Shown: positions 1-5,427 of the stretch, piece after piece
Layout: each line of letters starts with the position of its first letter
Position numbering within the stretch: position 1 is the stretch's first letter
Origin: Gammaproteobacteria bacterium
Lineage (GTDB): Bacteria > Pseudomonadota > Gammaproteobacteria > GCA-001735895
DNA: 5,427 nucleotides
Assembly (NCBI GenBank): GCA_003645435.1
Contig: QNFD01000212.1
Span: 1-5,427 of the forward strand
Direction of reading: 5' to 3'
Position numbers and translations under genes: made by a program
Notes under the pieces: generated by a model
Told to the model about the DNA's origin: nothing
Databases searched by the model: none
The model's input: the letters and a program-made list of their open reading frames with translations, nothing else

Positions 1-372
1 CGCGTTCATGCGTTGCGCGGTCCATAGCACCTCTCCCAGGCACTCGATCATCGCGTGTTCGGCATCGTGAATGCCCTTTTGTTGAACCAGTTTCTGGTAG
101 ATGTCCTGAATGCCGGCGGGTCTATCGCTGGCAGACTGTTCGCGTAATGTGATATGCATCCCCATGTGTAGAAACGGATTGGTCTGACCGTTCTCGGGTG
201 AAAAATCTTTTTGCGTGGCAGATTCGCCCACTTTCAATAATGGATGATACTCGGGATGTAGCTGGATAATGTCGGCGATGATTGCTTCCATGGGTTCGAG
301 CAATGACTGGCCCTGCATTTTTTGCCAGACCTTGAGATAAACCTGGCGAACTTCGTCGCGTGACTGAAACAT
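1..372 (-). CDS. DUF1841 family protein, 3' end cut by window edge
   Basis: Reading from the ATG at 372 gives 124 uninterrupted codons to the window edge with no stop, so the C-terminus is missing. I recall the family as about 140 residues, so most of it is here. The start MFQSRDEVRQVYLKVWQK, a HPEYH motif (39-43), NPFLHMGMH (65-73), a DRPAGI turn (83-88) and HDAEH followed by a MIECLGE-like helix (102-114) match what I know of DUF1841, a small soluble helical protein of unknown function often found after nth in Gammaproteobacteria. There is no signal peptide or membrane segment. The ATG directly follows the nth stop codon (TAAATG), with a weak GGGGA ribosome-binding stretch at 377-381, so translation is probably coupled to nth. 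Histidines at 39, 43, 69, 73, 102 and 106 and Glu110 could form a metal site in a helical bundle; that is inference. The family call is firm, the function is unknown. Confidence 0.88.
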   Translation of the reverse strand, partial: MFQSRDEVRQVYLKVWQKMQGQSLLEPMEAIIADIIQLHPEYHPLLKVGESATQKDFSPENGQTNPFLHMGMHITLREQSASDRPAGIQDIYQKLVQQKGIHDAEHAMIECLGEVLWTAQRMNA

Positions 373-1008
373 TTAATCCCCGGTCTTATGCTTGTATTCA
401 CAGAGGTCTTCGATGATACAACTGTCGCAACGTGGTTTACGCGCGATGCAGGTGTAACGTCCATGCAGGATCAACCAGTGGTGCGCATCGATCTTGAATT
501 CATCGGGAACGAATTTAAGTAGTTTTTTCTCTACTACCAGAACGTCCTTGCCGGGGGCAATACCGGTCCTGTTCGAGACACGAAATATATGTGTGTCGAC
601 CGCAATGGTTGGATGTCCAAAGGCGGTATTCAAGATCACGTTAGCGGTTTTCCTGCCGACACCGGGCAACGCTTCGAGCGCGACCCGGTCTTCCGGCACC
701 TGTGAATCGTGTTTATCGATTAAGATGCGGCAGGTGGCGATGGTGTTTTTAGCCTTCGAGTTAAACAATCCGATAGTTTTGATATATTTCTTCAGGTCGT
801 CTTCGCCAAGCGCAAGCATTTGCGCCGGGGTATTTGCCACCGCATAAAGTTTCGCGGTCGCCTTGTTGACGCTAACGTCGGTGGCCTGGGCCGACAGCAA
901 TACCGATATCAGCAGTTCGAAGTTTGAACCGTAATCAAGTTCGGTTGTGGGTTTATCGTTGTGCGCTGCAAAGCGACGAAAGATCTCGAGACGTTTTAGC
1001 TTGTTCAT
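373..1008 (-). CDS. nth: Endonuclease III, DNA glycosylase/AP lyase
   Basis: This 211-residue protein matches the normal length of E. coli endonuclease III. The enzyme is cytoplasmic, excises oxidised pyrimidines such as thymine glycol, and cuts the resulting abasic site by beta-elimination in base excision repair. The helix-hairpin-helix LPGVGRKTA holds the catalytic Lys120, and [11 protein letters not shown] holds the catalytic Asp138. The C-terminal 4Fe-4S loop has Cys187, Cys194, Cys197 and Cys203 in the exact C-X6-C-X2-C-X5-C spacing. All key residues are present at E. coli numbering, so the enzyme should be active. Its start overlaps the rsxE stop in an ATGA (1005-1008), and its TAA stop directly abuts the next gene, so it is translated as part of the rsx operon. 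No Shine-Dalgarno sequence precedes the ATG, which fits reinitiation after rsxE. The identification is certain on motifs. Confidence 0.98.
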   Translation of the reverse strand: MNKLKRLEIFRRFAAHNDKPTTELDYGSNFELLISVLLSAQATDVSVNKATAKLYAVANTPAQMLALGEDDLKKYIKTIGLFNSKAKNTIATCRILIDKHDSQVPEDRVALEALPGVGRKTANVILNTAFGHPTIAVDTHIFRVSNRTGIAPGKDVLVVEKKLLKFVPDEFKIDAHHWLILHGRYTCIARKPRCDSCIIEDLCEYKHKTGD

Positions 1009-1679
1009 GTGGATTCGGGCAGAGCTTCGACCGCGGTTGCCTGCTGTTTTAAGCGGGAGCCGATGATATTTTTAGCGACTATCAAAAGGGCGAGTCCGAA
1101 AAACGCACCGGGTGGCAAAATTGCAAGCAGGAAGCCGCCATAGCTTTCGTTAAAAACCAGCGTCAGTACTTTGGCTTTTTCTCCGAACATCAGGTCGGCC
1201 TGTGAAAACAGGGTTCCAAAGCCGATGATTTCACGCATACCACCGAGCAGGGCGAGCACCACTAAAAATCCAGAACCCATCATCAACCCATCGAGTGCGG
1301 ATACGCCAACCGGATTCCTGGATGCAAATCCTTCGGCGCGGCCGATGATTGCGCAATTGGTCACGATCAGCGGAATGAATATACCAAGCACCAGGTATAG
1401 ATCGTAAAACAGCGCTTTCATGGTTAGTTCGATGATGGTGACGATACAGGCAATAATCAAAACAAACACCGGCAAACGCACCTCGCTGCGAATGAAACCC
1501 CGAATCAGTGAAACCAGCGTATTGGATAATACCAGGGTAATCAGGGTTGCAATGCCCAGGCCAATACCATTGACGACAGTGCTGGTGACCGCGAGCAAGG
1601 GGCATAAGCCGAGTAATTGCACGAGTGCCACATTATTGGTCCAGAGACCATTGCGGGTTATTTCCTGTTTATCGCTCAT
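1005..1679 (-). CDS. rsxE: Rnf/Rsx electron transport complex subunit E
   Basis: RsxE (RnfE) is an integral inner-membrane subunit of the Rnf complex. With the homologous, inverted RsxA it forms the core that passes electrons across the membrane. The 224 residues are close to the E. coli length of about 231. They show about six hydrophobic segments, roughly at 15-33, 38-60, 70-90, 93-116, 129-150 and 175-203. The two family cysteines sit in LGLCPLLA (Cys26) and [11 protein letters not shown] (Cys109). In solved Rnf/NQR structures these two, with the RsxA pair, hold an intramembrane 2Fe-2S cluster. Cys78 in segment three is an extra cysteine with no role I know of. The [11 protein letters not shown] loop (121-131) and the C-terminal [10 protein letters not shown] stretch are also typical. 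Only 3 bases separate the start from the rsxG stop. The preceding bases are A/T-rich with no Shine-Dalgarno motif, so coupling is likely. The name rnfE is equivalent. Confidence 0.97.
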   Translation of the reverse strand: MSDKQEITRNGLWTNNVALVQLLGLCPLLAVTSTVVNGIGLGIATLITLVLSNTLVSLIRGFIRSEVRLPVFVLIIACIVTIIELTMKALFYDLYLVLGIFIPLIVTNCAIIGRAEGFASRNPVGVSALDGLMMGSGFLVVLALLGGMREIIGFGTLFSQADLMFGEKAKVLTLVFNESYGGFLLAILPPGAFFGLALLIVAKNIIGSRLKQQATAVEALPEST

Positions 1680-1682
1680 CAG

Positions 1683-2294
1683 TTATAGAAAAATTTTTCC
1701 GACATTTTGTTCATAGTATAACAGTGTATTTTTCACCGCCTGTACGATAGCACGCGGCGTGATTGTAGCCCCTGTAAACTGGTCGTATACACCCTTATCG
1801 CGTTTCACAAGCCATTGTGCACGAGGCGGGTTGCCGAGTGATCTACCATCAAAATCGAGTACCCAGTCTGATTTCCTTATTTCTATGGCATCACCGAGAC
1901 CCGGGGTTTCGCTATGCTTAAGTACACGTACGCCGGCGATGCTGCCGTCGAAGTAGACCCCTACTAACAGGTGAATTTTGCCGCTGTAGCCGTTGGGTGC
2001 AATGCTGTTAAATATTGCTGCAACCGGATCACCCCGATAGCGGGCACGGTAGACCAGGCTCGGTTCATCGGTTCCCAGTAATTCAGAAGCCTGAATGCGA
2101 AGCGTGTCAGCGACGATGTTGTTATCGAGTTTTTCCTCTGGTAACAGGGCGTGCAGATTACGTAACAATACACGGCGTTCGTTTTCTACAATCTGTTCTC
2201 GAGCCAGGTTTTCGGTGACCGCGACAAAAGTGGTTCCGGCGATCGCAAACAGGCACAGGAACAATCCGGAGAGCAGGATTTGCCGACTACTCAT
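1683..2294 (-). CDS. rsxG: Rnf/Rsx electron transport complex subunit G (covalent FMN protein)
   Basis: RsxG (RnfG) is a periplasm-facing flavoprotein held by one N-terminal membrane helix (about residues 6-27), related to NqrC. It takes part in electron transfer on the outer side of the Rnf complex. The FMN_bind domain spans roughly 85-195. FMN is attached by a phosphoester bond to the last Thr of the S/T-G-A-T motif, seen here as DQFTGATIT with Thr177 as the attachment site. The HSETPGLGDAIE segment (127-138) is the second family signature. The length, 203 residues, is normal. The start overlaps the rsxD stop by 8 bases (2287-2294). No ribosome-binding motif precedes the ATG, and the next gene follows after 3 bases. 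The flavin transferase ApbE needed for modification is not in the window and must be encoded elsewhere. The identification rests on motif, length and order. Confidence 0.97.
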   Translation of the reverse strand: MSSRQILLSGLFLCLFAIAGTTFVAVTENLAREQIVENERRVLLRNLHALLPEEKLDNNIVADTLRIQASELLGTDEPSLVYRARYRGDPVAAIFNSIAPNGYSGKIHLLVGVYFDGSIAGVRVLKHSETPGLGDAIEIRKSDWVLDFDGRSLGNPPRAQWLVKRDKGVYDQFTGATITPRAIVQAVKNTLLYYEQNVGKIFL

Positions 2295-3330
2295 CGTCGG
2301 ACAGGTCAGTATCGACCCCGTAAACTCTCGGCTGGGTGTAATAGTCGATCAGCGGCACGCACATGTTTGCGAGTAGTACCGCGAAGGCGATACCATCCGG
2401 ATAACCACCCCAGGTCCGGATCACATACACCAGCAGGCCAATCAAGACGCCATAGACAATACGGCCCTTGTCGGTTGTAGCCGCGGTGACCGGGTCGGTG
2501 GCGATAAAAAATGCACCGAGCATTATCGCGCCTGAAAACAGGTGAAATAACGGTGAGGCAATTTTTTCCGGGTCGTACAGATAAAACACCAGCGCGCAGA
2601 TGCTGATGCTACCGAGCACTGCCACCGGAATCTGCCACTTTATTGTGCGGCTATACAGAAGCCAGAGCCCGCCGATGAGCCAGCAACCCGCAATCCACTC
2701 CCAGCCGACCGCAATAAAGTTGCCGAACACCGGCGACAGCCGGATTTCGCTGGCGCTTATATTTTGGCCTGACAGGGTCTTGAATTGATCGAGCGGGGTT
2801 GCCGAGCTTAGCGCGTCCCATTGCCGGATATCGGCGAGTCCGAACGAATAGGCAATCGAGTCGACCAGGCCAATCGATTCCCCGCTAATTGCAACCGGTA
2901 GATACCAGGTAGTCATTTCCAGCGGAAACGAAATCAGCAGTACCACGTAACCGACCATCGCCGGATTGAAGGGGTTGAATCCAAGTCCGCCGTATAAATG
3001 CTTGCCGGCAATCATGGTAAAGCCGATACCTACCGCCACCAGCCACCAGGGCGAATGCATTGGCAGACACAGCGCAAATAACCAGGCGGCGACAACCGCG
3101 CTGTAGTCGGTCAAATGTGGCATCACCGGTTTTTTACGCAACCACAGGATTGCGGCCTCGTAGGCCAGGGCGAAAATAATGGCGAGCAGGATGTTGATGA
3201 TGACACCGACACCAAAAAACCAGGCATAAGCCAGGGTGCCGGGTATCAGGCCAATGTTGACATTGATCATCAGGCGTCTGAGCGAACTACCGGGACTGAA
3301 GAAGGGTGAGGAAACCGGAACCGAAGTCAT
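2287..3330 (-). CDS. rsxD: Rnf/Rsx electron transport complex subunit D (membrane, covalent FMN)
   Basis: RsxD (RnfD), related to NqrB, is a polytopic inner-membrane subunit thought to contribute to ion translocation. The 347 residues show about ten hydrophobic segments: five between roughly 21 and 140, a loop of about 60 residues, then five between about 204 and 328. The loop carries SSATPLD with Thr178 as the expected covalent FMN site. Other family signatures are GGLGFNPFNPAMVGY (114-128), ATDPVTA (277-283) and GGYPDGIAFAVLLAN (308-322). The N-terminus has the usual SSPF near residue 8, as in E. coli SSPY, which supports the ATG at 3330 over a later Met21. The start overlaps the rsxC stop as ATGA (3327-3330), and the last 8 bases overlap rsxG. 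A perfect 14-base palindrome lies about 18 bases upstream, inside rsxC. No feature suggests loss of function. Confidence 0.97.
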   Translation of the reverse strand: MTSVPVSSPFFSPGSSLRRLMINVNIGLIPGTLAYAWFFGVGVIINILLAIIFALAYEAAILWLRKKPVMPHLTDYSAVVAAWLFALCLPMHSPWWLVAVGIGFTMIAGKHLYGGLGFNPFNPAMVGYVVLLISFPLEMTTWYLPVAISGESIGLVDSIAYSFGLADIRQWDALSSATPLDQFKTLSGQNISASEIRLSPVFGNFIAVGWEWIAGCWLIGGLWLLYSRTIKWQIPVAVLGSISICALVFYLYDPEKIASPLFHLFSGAIMLGAFFIATDPVTAATTDKGRIVYGVLIGLLVYVIRTWGGYPDGIAFAVLLANMCVPLIDYYTQPRVYGVDTDLSDDE

Positions 3331-4991
3331 GTTCGCTGCTCGCGTGCGGCACGCCGGCGTGCGTCTGCGGCTTCAATTTGCTTAAGTTGGGCAGGGCTTA
3401 GATTGGTTGTATTTTTGGGTGCGCTGGCCTCCTGTTGCGCCTGCTTTTTTGCCTTCACGCGTGCGAGTGCAGCCTGTACCGGGTCAAATTCAGTATCGCC
3501 ATTTTGCGTTTGCGGAATCCTTTTCTTCAATGCTTCACGCTTCAGGCGGCGGCGTTCTTGCTCGCTTTGTTTGTTCAATAGCAGGCGTTTTTCTCTAAAC
3601 TCGAAACGAATACGCGCACGGTCCGATTTGAACTGCGCCTGCTGGATGGCGCGTATTTCACTCTTGGCGGCCCGGTAGTACTGTACTAACGGAATTTCAC
3701 TCGGACATACCGCCGAGCAACAGCCGCATTCGATGCAGTCGAACAGGTTGAATTCTTCGGTTTTATCATAAGCCCTGGCTCGCGCGTGCCAGTATAGCTG
3801 TTGCGGCAGTAACTGCGCCGGACAAACGTCGGCACATTTGGAGCAGCGAATACACTCGGCGTGCTCACCCGGCGCCTGGGGTATTGCCTGTTGCCGCGTG
3901 ATAAGAATATTGTTGCTCGCCTTGACAATCGGTACCTGGTCTCCGGACAGGGAAAATCCCATCATCGGCCCGCCCATCACCAGGTGCTGACGGCATTCAT
4001 TGTCGAGATAGCCGCCTGCGAGCTCGATCAAGTGGGAAATTGGTGTGCCAAGGCGTACCTCCCAGTTGCCCGGTTGTCGAATGCCGTCGCCAGACAGGGT
4101 AACGATACGCGAGATGAGTGGCTGGTTTCGATCCAGAGCACGGCTAATCGCCGCGCAGGTTCCGACATTCTGGCAAAACAGCCCGATGTCAAAAGCAAGC
4201 TTGCCCTTCGGAATTTCCCTGCCGGTAAGGATTTGGATCAACTGTTTCTCACCGCCAGACGGATAAATGGTTGGAATAACAACGATGTGGGTATTATTCA
4301 GATGCCTCGCAGACAGGGCCTCGTTCATCGCTTTGACCGCATCGGGCTTGTTATCTTCGATACCGATTAATGTAGAGGCTGGATTAATAATGCGTTGCAG
4401 GTAGCTTATGCCATTCATAACCTCGTCGGTATAGGTCCGCATCAATATGTCATCACAGGTGATATAAGGTTCGCATTCCACGCCGTTGATAATCAGGGTG
4501 TCGATACCTTGATTATTGCCGCGTAATATTTTTGGCGAAGTAGGGAAAGATGCGCCGCCGAGACCCACGATTCCGGCTTCGTGTATCCGCTCAACCAGCT
4601 CAGAGACTGGGAGTGTTTGCGCATCAACAGGATTGCCAGGCAAGACCTCGTCCTCACCATCGACGTCGATGACGATGCAGGTATCTGACTGCCAGGATGG
4701 ATGCGGCACCGGGTGGGCCGCAATCTCACGAACCCGGCCCGATGTCGGCGCGTGCAGCGGTGAACTGATCGGTGAGGAGCTATGCGCAATTAATTGCCCG
4801 CCGAGGACACGATCACCGGGGCGCACCAGTGGTTTGTTGGTCTCACCGATATGCTGTTTCAGCGGTAAATATAATTGTGGGGGCAGACTCGCCTGCTGCA
4901 GGCCCCGGGTCAGAGACTCTGCTTTATGATCTTCCAGGTGCAAACCCCCATGCATCTGGTGTAATTTATTTAGCCAATTTTTAGCGTTCAT
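3327..4991 (-). CDS. rsxC: Rnf/Rsx electron transport complex subunit C (NADH/FMN, two 4Fe-4S)
   Basis: RsxC (RnfC) is the peripheral cytoplasmic subunit, related to NuoF/NqrF-type NADH modules, that exchanges electrons between NAD(H) and RsxB. I choose the ATG at 4991, giving 554 residues. The in-frame ATG at 5036 would add 15 residues and a 56-base overlap with rsxB, and the family normally begins just before the [10 protein letters not shown] motif (here 14-23). In order there is a barrel-sandwich domain (about 14-110), a NuoF-like nucleotide/FMN region with GLGGASFPT (143-151), [13 protein letters not shown] (169-181) and YPSGGEKQ (243-250), and an SLBB-like region (about 296-328). Two clusters follow: Cys380/383/386/390 and Cys419/422/425/429, each C-X2-C-X2-C-X3-C-P. 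A basic, Ala/Gln/Arg-rich, probably helical tail (about 446-554) ends the protein. It holds one [14 protein letters not shown] unit, of the kind repeated many times in long RnfC proteins such as the roughly 740-residue E. coli one. It overlaps rsxB by 11 bases and rsxD by 4. Confidence 0.96.
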   Translation of the reverse strand: MNAKNWLNKLHQMHGGLHLEDHKAESLTRGLQQASLPPQLYLPLKQHIGETNKPLVRPGDRVLGGQLIAHSSSPISSPLHAPTSGRVREIAAHPVPHPSWQSDTCIVIDVDGEDEVLPGNPVDAQTLPVSELVERIHEAGIVGLGGASFPTSPKILRGNNQGIDTLIINGVECEPYITCDDILMRTYTDEVMNGISYLQRIINPASTLIGIEDNKPDAVKAMNEALSARHLNNTHIVVIPTIYPSGGEKQLIQILTGREIPKGKLAFDIGLFCQNVGTCAAISRALDRNQPLISRIVTLSGDGIRQPGNWEVRLGTPISHLIELAGGYLDNECRQHLVMGGPMMGFSLSGDQVPIVKASNNILITRQQAIPQAPGEHAECIRCSKCADVCPAQLLPQQLYWHARARAYDKTEEFNLFDCIECGCCSAVCPSEIPLVQYYRAAKSEIRAIQQAQFKSDRARIRFEFREKRLLLNKQSEQERRRLKREALKKRIPQTQNGDTEFDPVQAALARVKAKKQAQQEASAPKNTTNLSPAQLKQIEAADARRRAAREQRT

Positions 4992-5427
4992 GCGCGAGCC
5001 CGGCCAGTGTGACTGGTGCCGCCCACTTCCAGTCATCGATAGTCTGACTGGTGGGAATCATATCGATGCAGTCGACCGGGCAGGGCGGAAGGCAGAGCTC
5101 GCAGCCGGTACATTCATCGGCAATCACCGTATGCATGTGTTTGGCAGAACCTAGAATCGCGTCAACCGGACAGGCCTGGATACAAAGGGTACAACCGATA
5201 CAGGTTTGCTCATCGATTATCGCAACCAGTGGAACATCATGGTGCTCGCCATTTTCGGGATTAGCTTCGAGTATCTCGACCTCGAGTAGATCGGCGAGCG
5301 CGGCAATCGTCGCCGCACCGCCGGGCGGACACTGGTTGATCGGTGCTTCACCGCTGGCGATCGCCTCGGCGTAGGGTCGGCAACCGGCATAGGTGCATTG
5401 ACCGCATTGAGTTTGAGGCAGCAGGGC
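4981..5427 (-). CDS. rsxB: Rnf/Rsx electron transport complex subunit B (polyferredoxin), 5' end cut by window edge
   Basis: The frame is open from the window edge to a TAA at 4981-4983 and gives 148 C-terminal residues. E. coli RsxB has about 192, so roughly 40 N-terminal residues, including the membrane anchor, are missing. RsxB is the ferredoxin-like subunit that passes electrons from RsxC or soluble ferredoxin to the membrane core. In partial numbering, the FeS domain [17 protein letters not shown] has Cys8, Cys11, Cys16 and Cys33 (C-X2-C-X4-C-X16-C, ending in NQCPPGG). Two ferredoxin motifs follow: Cys76/79/82/86 ([16 protein letters not shown]) and Cys106/109/112/116 ([16 protein letters not shown]). 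This makes three 4Fe-4S sites, the usual set for proteobacterial RnfB. The DDWKWAAP C-terminal stretch is also family-like. The final 11 bases overlap the start of rsxC. The identification is certain. rsxA should lie immediately upstream, outside the window. Confidence 0.97.
   Translation of the reverse strand, partial: ALLPQTQCGQCTYAGCRPYAEAIASGEAPINQCPPGGAATIAALADLLEVEILEANPENGEHHDVPLVAIIDEQTCIGCTLCIQACPVDAILGSAKHMHTVIADECTGCELCLPPCPVDCIDMIPTSQTIDDWKWAAPVTLAGLAHER

Noticed and set aside
234..464. Minus-strand open frame of 76 codons spanning the nth/DUF1841 junction
   Set aside because: It lies in a different frame from both real genes, has no recognisable motif, and straddles a junction where both flanking frames carry strong family signatures.
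494..847. Plus-strand open frame of 117 codons
   Set aside because: It is antisense to the catalytic core of nth. Its composition reflects the reverse complement of nth codons and no domain is visible.
1231..1605. Minus-strand open frame of 124 codons
   Set aside because: It is an alternate frame inside rsxE, which itself has the full set of RnfE motifs. The His/Arg-rich translation looks like an off-frame shadow.
1688..1699. A/T-rich palindrome gaaaaatttttc just before rsxE, considered as a promoter element or terminator
   Set aside because: It encodes the final Lys-Ile-Phe residues of RsxG, has no GC stem, and no matching -35/-10 pair is evident. It may simply keep the rsxE start unstructured.
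3673..3685. Inverted repeat tagtac-t-gtacta, considered as a regulator site
   Set aside because: It is internal to rsxC in the Val-Gln-Tyr-Tyr-Arg codons after the second cluster motif, with no promoter nearby.
3861..4370. Plus-strand open frame of 169 codons, the longest antisense one
   Set aside because: It is antisense to the RsxC cluster and NuoF-like regions, with no recognisable fold or initiation signal. It is best explained by low stop-codon frequency opposite rsxC.
4658..4671. 14-base palindrome catcgacgtcgatg, considered as an operator
   Set aside because: It sits deep within rsxC and encodes an Ile-Asp-Val-Asp stretch whose codons produce the symmetry. It is far from any start or promoter.
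4516..4929. Plus-strand open frame of 137 codons
   Set aside because: It is antisense to the N-terminal half of rsxC and rich in Ser, Arg and Pro, as expected for an antisense shadow.
5051..5374. Plus-strand open frame of 107 codons
   Set aside because: It is antisense to rsxB. The sense frame has three complete cysteine cluster motifs, so the antisense frame is not supported.

Overview
The whole window is one tightly packed block of genes on the minus strand. In transcription order, from the right edge to the left, it holds rsxB (5' end missing), rsxC, rsxD, rsxG, rsxE, nth and a DUF1841-family gene (3' end missing). Every gene except the two edge-cut ones is complete, and no stretch longer than 3 bases is left non-coding. 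No RNA gene, mobile element, CRISPR array, terminator or promoter is visible. The operon's promoter, rsxA and the start of rsxB should lie beyond base 5427.

The order rsx(A)BCDGE-nth followed by DUF1841 is the classical arrangement in Gammaproteobacteria. The proteins look most like that group: a short-tailed RnfC, an RnfB with three cluster motifs, and an Nth numbered like the E. coli enzyme. Base composition is moderate (about half G+C) and looks uniform across the window. I would call it a gammaproteobacterial chromosome, perhaps environmental or marine, but the sequence alone does not give me a genus.

Right part (3327-5427): the electron-input modules. RsxB is a membrane-anchored polyferredoxin. 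RsxC is the peripheral NADH/FMN subunit with two 4Fe-4S clusters. Middle part (1005-3330): the membrane core. RsxD carries covalent FMN, RsxG is a membrane-anchored periplasmic flavoprotein, and RsxE is a six-helix subunit that shares an iron-sulfur site with RsxA. Together they form the Rnf/Rsx ion-translocating oxidoreductase, which links NADH, low-potential ferredoxin and a membrane ion gradient. In E. coli the complex keeps SoxR reduced. Left part (1-1008): endonuclease III, a base-excision-repair glycosylase with its own 4Fe-4S cluster, then a small conserved protein of unknown function.

Consecutive genes overlap by 11, 4 and 8 bases, are separated by 3, overlap by 4, then abut with no gap. 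This implies a single transcript with translational coupling. I see no previously undescribed system here. The least understood element is the DUF1841 gene, whose start codon directly follows the nth stop and whose histidine pattern could bind metal.
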